Source: an uncultured Clostridia bacterium (GTDB lineage: Bacteria > Bacillota > Clostridia > Oscillospirales > Acutalibacteraceae). Taken from it: 20,684 nt of DNA. Under the pieces are notes generated by a model that was given only the letters and a program-made list of their open reading frames with translations, ran no database searches and had not been told where the DNA came from. The stretch is taken from NCBI GenBank assembly GCA_946004305.1, contig CAMFZJ010000007.1, positions 1-20,684 of the forward strand. Reading direction: 5' to 3'. The position numbers and the translations under genes were made by a program. How positions within the stretch are numbered: position 1 is the stretch's first letter; every line of letters starts with the position of its first letter. Below, piece after piece: positions 15,529 to 20,684 of the stretch.

Positions 15529-15645
15529 CTTTAATCCTCCTAAAATTTTCAGATATTCATGCACAAATGCAGAGGACTATCCGCTTCAAATTGCGGCAAA
15601 AAGCCGTTCATTGAACCCCATCAAAAATTGACGGTATCCAAATGC
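15529..15645 (-). ncRNA. rplS 5' leader, likely L19 ribosomal protein leader
   Basis: The predicted leader holds several small hairpins. CCGTCAA/TTGATGG with a TTT loop occupies 15618-15634. CGGC-TTTTT-GCCG is at 15594-15606. CCGC-N8-GCGG (15581-15596) shares bases with it and so competes. GCGGA/TCTGC (about 15569-15584) competes in turn, and TGCA-N4-TGCA is at 15560-15571. L19 leader RNAs that regulate rplS are known in Firmicutes. The position fits, but I cannot confirm the family match without a covariance model. Confidence 0.6.
15536..15541 (-). promoter_or_regulatory. Ribosome binding site that fixes the rplS start
   Basis: AGGAGG on the minus strand is 7 nt before the ATG at 15528. This excludes the upstream in-frame ATG at 15564 and returns the usual L19 N-terminus. 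Confidence 0.9.
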
Positions 15646-15651
15646 TTTAAT

Positions 15652-15680
15652 ATATTACCACAACAGGCAAAAAAATGCAA
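15652..15680 (-). promoter_or_regulatory. rplS promoter (extended -10)
   Basis: On the minus strand TTGCAT (15675-15680) is 17 nt from TAATAT (15652-15657). TGG directly before the -10 gives the extended -10 TGn motif, which compensates for a weak -35. The predicted start is near 15645. Confidence 0.7.
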
Positions 15681-15700
15681 GTATTTTTTAAAAAAGAATT

Positions 15701-16624
15701 TTATTTACTGATATTTTCAAGTTTTATAAGAAAACTTTTGAAATAATCCGGTAATTCTGAAGAAAATTCCAAATATTTATTAGTAGTTGGATGTATAAAA
15801 CCAATCTTCCGAGCATGAAGACATTGACCGATGAAAGGCACTTTCTCATTTTTAACGCCATATACATCATCACCTGATACAGGGTGACCCAAATAAGCCA
15901 TATGGACCCTTATCTGATGAGTCCTCCCTGTTTCAAGGATACATTTAATATGTGTATATCCCTTATATCTGGAGATAACCTCAAAATGAGTAACTGCATT
16001 TTTAGAATTTCTTTCTGTAACGGTCATACGCTTCCTGTCAATGTGATGCCTTCCTATAGGGGCATTGACAGTTCCTTTATCTTCTTTAATATTGCCAACA
16101 ACAATAGCCTCATACTCACGGGTAAAACTATGCTCTTTTATTTGTTCAGCCAATTTTTTATGTGAAATATCATTTTTAGCTACAATTAAAAGACCGCTTG
16201 TATTTTTATCAATTCTATGTACAATACCCGGACGCAACACACCGTTAATACCTGATAAGCTGTCACCGCAATGATACAGCAAAGCGTTTACTAATGTACC
16301 CTCATAGTTACCTGCTGCCGGATGTACAACCATTCCTTTAGGTTTGTTTACAACAAGTAAATCATCATCTTCGTAAATAATATCCAACGGTATATTTTCA
16401 GCCTTAGCTTCATATGGAACCGGATCGGGAATAGTGACGTTGATTATATCATATAACCTGAGTTTATAGTTTTTTGCAATTGATTTATTATTAACTGATA
16501 TTTCACCATTGTCAATTAAATTTGCAATAGAAGAACGAGTTACATTCTCAATGTTATCTGCTAAAAACTTATCAATTCTTTTGCCAATATCATTAGGTGT
16601 AACAGAAAAACTGTAGTTATTCAT
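15701..16624 (-). CDS. RluD-type 23S rRNA pseudouridine synthase (YlyB-like)
   Basis: A 307-residue RluA/RluD family enzyme that isomerises uridine to pseudouridine in large-subunit rRNA. An S4 RNA-binding domain covers about residues 13-65 (KRIDKFLAD...RSSIANLIDNG). The catalytic domain follows, with D139 in HRIDKNTSG (136-144) as the catalytic aspartate. NKPKGMVVHP (93-102) and the GRTHQIRVHM motif near residue 233 are family hallmarks. It overlaps the lspA end by 8 nt; lspA-ylyB is a known Firmicutes pair. The exact target uridines cannot be assigned. No convincing hairpin terminator follows it, only AT-rich sequence before the rplS promoter. Confidence 0.94.
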   Translation of the reverse strand: MNNYSFSVTPNDIGKRIDKFLADNIENVTRSSIANLIDNGEISVNNKSIAKNYKLRLYDIINVTIPDPVPYEAKAENIPLDIIYEDDDLLVVNKPKGMVVHPAAGNYEGTLVNALLYHCGDSLSGINGVLRPGIVHRIDKNTSGLLIVAKNDISHKKLAEQIKEHSFTREYEAIVVGNIKEDKGTVNAPIGRHHIDRKRMTVTERNSKNAVTHFEVISRYKGYTHIKCILETGRTHQIRVHMAYLGHPVSGDDVYGVKNEKVPFIGQCLHARKIGFIHPTTNKYLEFSSELPDYFKSFLIKLENISK

Positions 16625-17096
16625 CAGTTTTATTACCTAGCTTTCTGTTTTTTGAATCAGAAAAGAATATTATGTACAGTACAAGTAGAACAGCTCCTAC
16701 AGTTATGCAATAATCAGCAAAATTACATACCGGTGGGAAAAAGCTTAGGCTTAGATAATCAATAACATATCCGTAAAAAATTCTGTCAATCAGGTTACCT
16801 ATTCCGCCACCGATAATCAAAATTGCAGAAGCATAGAAAAGCTTGCTTTTAATATTATTCCTTATTACAATACCAACAAAAACTGCTGTTACAATAATAG
16901 TAAAGGTAATGAATATCCAGCGAGCGTCAGCCATCATTCCAAAGGCAGCACCTCTATTTTCTACATAATCAAGCTTAAAAAAATTAGGTATTATCTCAAA
17001 GCTTCCAATAGGTTTAAGAAATGTTGATATTAAAATTTTGATAATTTGATCAATAACTGCAATTAATACAGCTAATCCCAAAACAAGAAATGGCAT
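16617..17096 (-). CDS. lspA: Lipoprotein signal peptidase (signal peptidase II)
   Basis: A 159-residue inner-membrane aspartyl protease that cuts signal peptides from diacylglyceryl-modified prolipoproteins. Four hydrophobic helices are apparent (about 3-22, 59-79, 86-101 and 131-148). The catalytic aspartates are D104 in GNLIDR and D128 in NFADYC. N47-R48-G49 in the VENRGAAFG segment is also conserved. The ATG at 17096 has GGAG 7 nt upstream; an in-frame TTG at 17132 would add 12 residues but has no site and overlaps a hairpin. It sits between ileS and the pseudouridine synthase gene, as in Bacillus and many Clostridia. Confidence 0.97.
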   Translation of the reverse strand: MPFLVLGLAVLIAVIDQIIKILISTFLKPIGSFEIIPNFFKLDYVENRGAAFGMMADARWIFITFTIIVTAVFVGIVIRNNIKSKLFYASAILIIGGGIGNLIDRIFYGYVIDYLSLSFFPPVCNFADYCITVGAVLLVLYIIFFSDSKNRKLGNKTDE

Positions 17097-17103
17097 ATAA
17101 ACA

Positions 17104-17107
17104 CTCC
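17104..17107 (-). promoter_or_regulatory. Ribosome binding site that fixes the lspA start
   Basis: GGAG (within TGGAGTG on the minus strand) is 7 nt before the ATG at 17096, favouring it over the TTG at 17132. Confidence 0.75.
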
Positions 17108-17118
17108 ATATAATACAA

Positions 17119-17144
17119 ATCGGTGTAATCAATGTTACACCGAT
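17119..17144 (-). other. Strong hairpin between ileS and lspA
   Basis: A perfect 10-bp stem, ATCGGTGTAA/TTACACCGAT, has a 6-nt loop. In the transcript it comes 10 nt after the ileS stop and is followed by UUGUAUUAUAU, which is only moderately U-rich. It may be a partial terminator or an mRNA 3'-end stabiliser that lowers lspA expression relative to ileS. Confidence 0.65.
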
Positions 17145-17154
17145 ATTGCTGTAA

Positions 17155-19920
17155 TTATTTTAATACTTCACAACAATGTGAGCATAATGTAGGATGAGCG
17201 CTGTTAGTACCAACAGACTTGCTGATAGACCAACATCTCTCACATTTTCCGCCTTCAGCCTTTTCTATCTTAATTTCCAAATCACCGCTACCCTGCTGAA
17301 TTTCAACTTCAGAAACAATAAGTGCAGGTTTAATCTCATCGTAAACCTTGTTAAGGAAATCAAGATAATCTCCGGAAGCCTTAAGAGTAATCTTTGCTTC
17401 CAATGAAGACTTAATAGTCTTATCCTTAATATAACCTTCAATTTCTTTTTTAACATTATCCCTAAGCTCGTGAATCATTGACCAAGTATCCATAAAGTCA
17501 TCAGATACGCTTAATTCAACTTTCTCAGGCATATCATTAAAGATAATATTTTCAACATCATCTGTAGATTTATGAGGCATAAAGCTCCAGATTTCGTCAG
17601 AAGTATAAGCTAAGATAGGACTAATCATTCTAGTCATAGCATCAAGAATCAGATAAATTGCAGTCTGTGCAGCACGTCTTTCTTTACTATCCTTTTTCTC
17701 AATATATAATCTATCCTTAAGTACATCAAGATAGAAGTTAGACATATCAACTACACAGAAATTATGTATGCTATGATAAACCTGATGGAACTCATAGTTA
17801 TTATAGGCATCATTAACCTTGTCAATAAGGTTATTTAAGGTTCTTACAGCCCATTTATCAATAGGCATAAGCTCATCAGGTGATAACATATCTGTATCTG
17901 GTTTAAAGTCACTTAAGTTACCGAGAATATATCTAGCGGTGTTTCTGATTTTTCTATAAGACTCAGAAATCTGCTTAAGAATTTCATTGGAAATATGTAC
18001 ATCACTTTGATAGTCAGTAGAAGCTACCCATAGTCTTAATACATCTGCGCCGTATTGTTTTGTAACATCCTGAGGACTGATACCGTTACCAAGTGATTTA
18101 CTCATTTTTCTTCTTTCTTCATCAAGAATCATACCGTGAGTAAGAACGGTTTTATACGGAGCCTCACCGGTTGTAGCTACTGATGTAAGAAGTGACGACT
18201 GGAACCAACCTCTGTATTGGTCATTACCCTCAAGATACAGATCAGCAGGATAGGTTAAGTTATGGCGTTTTTTAACAACTGCAGTATGAGAAGAACCACT
18301 ATCAAACCATACATCCATAATATCCTTCTCTTTTTCAAATTCTGTACAACCGCATTTTGAACACTTTGTTCCGGTCGGAAGGATTTCCTCAGCGCTATGG
18401 CTGTACCAAGCATTTGAACCTTCTTTCTCGAATAAATCAGCAACAGCATACATTGCATCTCTGTCAATATGTGCTTCGCCACATTCCTTACAGAAGAAGA
18501 TAGGAATAGGTACGCCCCATTTTCTCTGGCGGGAAATACACCAATCCTTACGCTCTCTTACCATTGATGTAATTCTGTCCTGTCCCCAAGCAGGAATCCA
18601 CTTAACAGAATCAATTGCATCAACAGCCTTATCCTTAAAATCTTCAACAGAACAGAACCACTGGTCAGTTGCTCTGAATAAGATAGGAGTTTTACATCTC
18701 CAACAATGTGGATACTGGTGAATAATTTTTTCCAAAGCAAAAAGTGAGCCGGTTTCATCAAGATACACAGCAATTTTCTTATTTGCTTCATCAGTTGATA
18801 AACCTGCAAACTGTCCGGCTTCTTCAGTTAATACACCATTGGAATCAACAGGACAAATAACAGGAATCTCAGGATAATTCTGACAAACGTTGTAGTCGTC
18901 AACACCGTGTCCGGGAGCAGTATGTACACATCCTGTACCGCTTTCAAGAGTAACGTGATCACCGACAATAATGAGTGATTCTCTGTCAAGGAACGGGTGT
19001 GCTGTTTTCATATATTCAAGCTCGCTGCCCTTAATTGTAGCAACAATCTCATAATCTGTAATTTTTGCTGCACTTAATGCGGATTCATATAATTCTGTGG
19101 CCATTACTAAGTATTCGTCACCGGTTTTAATAACAGAATACTCAAATCTGGGTCCTACGCAAATAGCAACATTAGCAGGTAAAGTCCAAGTAGTAGTTGT
19201 CCAGATAACAAACTTAACCTTTGAAGGTTCAATTCCCATAGCTGAGAAAATGCCCTTATCGTCAGTTACGCTAAACTTTACATATATAGAGTGACAAGGA
19301 TCCTCGGCATATTCAATCTCGGCTTCTGCTAAGGCAGTTTTACATTCAGGACACCAATAAACAGGCTTTAAACCTTTGTAAATATAGCCCTTTGTAGCCA
19401 TTTCTGCAAACACTCTTATTTGCTCAGCCTCAAATTCATGTGTAAGAGTAATGTAAGGATTATCCCATTCTCCGATTATTCCTAATCTCTTGAACTGTGT
19501 ACGCTGGTCATTAATATATCCATTAACAAATTCCTCGCACATTTTGCGAAGCTCAACTATAGAAATTTCAGTTGAATTACCGACTCCGGCTTTTTGTCTT
19601 GCTTTAAGCTCTGTAGGCAATCCGTGTGTATCCCAACCGGGTACATAAGGAGCTTTATAGCCTGACATATTTTTTTGACGTACAATAATATCCTTTAAAA
19701 TCTTATTAAGTGCATGACCTAAATGGATATTGCCATTAGCATACGGAGGACCGTCGTGTAATACAAACACAGGCTTACCATCGTTTTTCTCCATAAGCTT
19801 ATCATATATTTTATTATCTTCCCATTTTTTTAAGGTAACAGGTTCACTTTTAGGTAAACCGGCTCTCATAGGAAAGTCGGTTTTAGGAAGATTTATTGTT
19901 GCATTATAATCCTGAGACAT
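17155..19920 (-). CDS. ileS: Isoleucyl-tRNA synthetase
   Basis: A class I aminoacyl-tRNA synthetase of 921 residues counted from the ATG at 19920; it charges tRNA-Ile and edits valine. The HIGH motif is HLGH (66-69) in PYANGNIHLGH. The KMSKS loop is at 605-609. The editing (CP1) domain contains the TTTTWTLPAN threonine-rich strand (about 241-250) and GHGVDDYNV (337-345). A C-terminal zinc-binding segment has cysteine pairs C893/C896 and C913/C916, the standard bacterial (IleS1) form. MSQDYNATINLPKTDFPMR resembles the usual clostridial N-terminus. GGAG is 11 nt upstream, a little far; a GTG at 19932 overlaps it. The gap to divIVA is 24 nt, leaving no room for a T-box. Confidence 0.98.
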   Translation of the reverse strand: MSQDYNATINLPKTDFPMRAGLPKSEPVTLKKWEDNKIYDKLMEKNDGKPVFVLHDGPPYANGNIHLGHALNKILKDIIVRQKNMSGYKAPYVPGWDTHGLPTELKARQKAGVGNSTEISIVELRKMCEEFVNGYINDQRTQFKRLGIIGEWDNPYITLTHEFEAEQIRVFAEMATKGYIYKGLKPVYWCPECKTALAEAEIEYAEDPCHSIYVKFSVTDDKGIFSAMGIEPSKVKFVIWTTTTWTLPANVAICVGPRFEYSVIKTGDEYLVMATELYESALSAAKITDYEIVATIKGSELEYMKTAHPFLDRESLIIVGDHVTLESGTGCVHTAPGHGVDDYNVCQNYPEIPVICPVDSNGVLTEEAGQFAGLSTDEANKKIAVYLDETGSLFALEKIIHQYPHCWRCKTPILFRATDQWFCSVEDFKDKAVDAIDSVKWIPAWGQDRITSMVRERKDWCISRQRKWGVPIPIFFCKECGEAHIDRDAMYAVADLFEKEGSNAWYSHSAEEILPTGTKCSKCGCTEFEKEKDIMDVWFDSGSSHTAVVKKRHNLTYPADLYLEGNDQYRGWFQSSLLTSVATTGEAPYKTVLTHGMILDEERRKMSKSLGNGISPQDVTKQYGADVLRLWVASTDYQSDVHISNEILKQISESYRKIRNTARYILGNLSDFKPDTDMLSPDELMPIDKWAVRTLNNLIDKVNDAYNNYEFHQVYHSIHNFCVVDMSNFYLDVLKDRLYIEKKDSKERRAAQTAIYLILDAMTRMISPILAYTSDEIWSFMPHKSTDDVENIIFNDMPEKVELSVSDDFMDTWSMIHELRDNVKKEIEGYIKDKTIKSSLEAKITLKASGDYLDFLNKVYDEIKPALIVSEVEIQQGSGDLEIKIEKAEGGKCERCWSISKSVGTNSAHPTLCSHCCEVLK

Positions 19921-19931
19921 TTCAATCAACA

Positions 19932-19935
19932 CTCC
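19932..19935 (-). promoter_or_regulatory. Ribosome binding site for ileS
   Basis: GGAG on the minus strand is 11 nt before the ATG at 19920. The GTG at 19932 is inside this element and the TTG at 19929 is too close to it, so the ATG is the best start despite the long spacing. Confidence 0.55.
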
Positions 19936-19944
19936 ATATATTAA

Positions 19945-20616
19945 TTATTCGTCTTCAACATCGTAGTTATCGCCAAATTTCAAATCAGAAAACTTAGGAC
20001 TGTTATCCGGCTTTACATACTCAACATTCTGTGATGTTGAAGGAATATTTTCAATTACAGGTTCATCTTCAACCGCAGGTTCTTCAACTGCTTCTGTTTC
20101 GTCTTCTGCAATTTCTTTAACAGGCTCAGTAGGATATTTCTTATCAAGCTTTGCTTTTTCCTGAGCTAAAACTGCGTCTGTTGGAAAATCATCTAAACTT
20201 TTAAGATGATTCTTATATACAGTCTCTAAGTCACTTCTAAGCTTTACAGCATCTGACTTTAGCTTAAGATAAATATCTTTTTGATCAGCAGTAAGGGCAT
20301 TAGCCTCTCTCAACATCTTTTGAGCCTTTTCCTCAGCATCGGATACAATTTTTGCAGCTTTAGCATTTGCTTCATTAACAAGTGTATCAGCAGTTTTCTG
20401 AGCATTAAGCAAAGCGTTTCTGACAGTTTCTTCATCTGCTCTATACTGTTCAATTTTTGTAACAAGGATATCCATTTTTCTGACTAAATCCTTCTTATCC
20501 TTTTTAAGCTGCTCAAAAGTAACAATTACTTCATCAATAAAAGCATCAACATCTTCATCTTTGTAGCCTCTGCCCTTTCGGAAAGTAATATCTCTAATTT
20601 CGTCAATTGTCAACAT
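19945..20616 (-). CDS. divIVA: DivIVA family cell division/polarity protein
   Basis: A 223-residue DivIVA-domain coiled-coil protein that binds curved membrane at poles and septa and positions division or wall-synthesis factors. The N-terminal MLTIDEIRDITFRKG and GYKDEDVDAFIDEV are the membrane-binding and family signatures (1-30). Long heptad-like helices run from about 30 to 140. The tail after about 155 is acidic and rich in E, D, V and P, and is probably disordered. The ATG at 20616 has AGGAG 8 nt upstream; a GTG at 20625 that overlaps the site would add three residues. The gene precedes ileS, as in Bacillus and many Clostridia. Its upstream region is cut off by adapter at 20646, so the promoter is not seen. 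Confidence 0.95.
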   Translation of the reverse strand: MLTIDEIRDITFRKGRGYKDEDVDAFIDEVIVTFEQLKKDKKDLVRKMDILVTKIEQYRADEETVRNALLNAQKTADTLVNEANAKAAKIVSDAEEKAQKMLREANALTADQKDIYLKLKSDAVKLRSDLETVYKNHLKSLDDFPTDAVLAQEKAKLDKKYPTEPVKEIAEDETEAVEEPAVEDEPVIENIPSTSQNVEYVKPDNSPKFSDLKFGDNYDVEDE

Positions 20617-20624
20617 TTTTAACA

Positions 20625-20629
20625 CTCCT
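20625..20629 (-). promoter_or_regulatory. Ribosome binding site that fixes the divIVA start
   Basis: AGGAG on the minus strand is 8 nt before the ATG at 20616. The alternative GTG at 20625 begins within this element. The resulting MLT start is the usual DivIVA N-terminus. Confidence 0.8.
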
Positions 20630-20645
20630 ATCTATAATATTTAAT

Positions 20646-20684
20646 CTGTCTCTTATACACATCTCCGAGCCCACGAGACGTAGA
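20646..20684 (-). other. Nextera i7 sequencing adapter (artefact)
   Basis: Positions 20646-20664 are the reverse complement of the 19-bp Tn5 mosaic end and 20665-20679 the rest of the Nextera read-2 adapter. The last five bases, GTAGA, match the first part of the barcode whose complement is seen at the left end. Genome sequence ends at about 20645. Confidence 0.98.

Noticed and set aside
15884..16274. Plus-strand open frames antisense to the pseudouridine synthase gene
   Set aside because: They are shadows of a strongly conserved coding frame, with no start signals.
1623..20616. A hidden defence, mobile or biosynthetic system within the minus-strand block
   Set aside because: Every gene in the block is assigned to a known family, mostly with housekeeping roles, and the gaps are too short to hide further genes. 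I found no CRISPR repeats, tRNA, integrase or toxin-antitoxin pair.
1..20684. Inverted 19-bp Tn5 mosaic ends at both termini, as in a composite transposon
   Set aside because: They continue into the Nextera primer and barcode sequence, there is no transposase gene, and they lie exactly at the contig ends. They are adapters.

Overview
The window looks like one complete assembled contig from a low-G+C Gram-positive bacterium. Gene content and order (divIVA-ileS-lspA-rluD; rplS-lepB-rbgA-rnhB-yraN; tig-clpP-clpX-lon-engB), AGGAGG-type ribosome binding sites and sigma-A-like promoters all point to the Firmicutes. Clostridia, perhaps a gut Oscillospirales or Ruminococcus-like organism, is my best inference, but there is no rRNA gene here to confirm it. 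Both ends carry Illumina Nextera (Tn5) adapter sequence, including an i7 barcode, so bases 1-45 and 20646-20684 are not biological.

Layout: one plus-strand gene, a 5'-truncated polytopic membrane protein resembling GT-C glycosyltransferases, occupies the left end. Its artefactual in-frame extension into adapter gives a false N-terminus containing MCIRDR. It meets the remaining genes, all on the minus strand, at a perfect bidirectional terminator (1574-1606). Read in the direction of transcription (right to left), the minus-strand genes are: divIVA, ileS, lspA, rluD-type pseudouridine synthase (division, Ile-tRNA charging, lipoprotein processing, RNA modification); rplS with a structured leader; lepB; rbgA, rnhB, yraN and an M19 dipeptidase; thrC and a metallophosphoesterase; then tig, clpP, clpX, lon, engB and lysA.

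Functionally the region is housekeeping: ribosome assembly (L19, RbgA, EngB), cotranslational folding and ATP-dependent proteolysis (trigger factor, ClpXP, Lon), export and lipoprotein maturation (LepB, LspA), plus the ends of the lysine and threonine pathways. No gene-free stretch exceeds 300 bases; the longest are 15529-15700 (rplS promoter and leader) and 15034-15186 (rplS terminator and lepB leader).

I searched for an undescribed system and did not find a convincing one: no CRISPR, phage, toxin-antitoxin, defence or biosynthetic cluster, and no tRNA or rRNA. The most interesting signals are regulatory: an rplS leader with competing hairpins, an attenuator-like element before lepB, a possible promoter embedded in the lepB terminator hairpin, a fully consensus promoter inside the end of the dipeptidase gene, and a divergent LysA. 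Several genes have in-frame GTG or TTG codons upstream of the well-supported start, so automatic annotation would probably call them too long.
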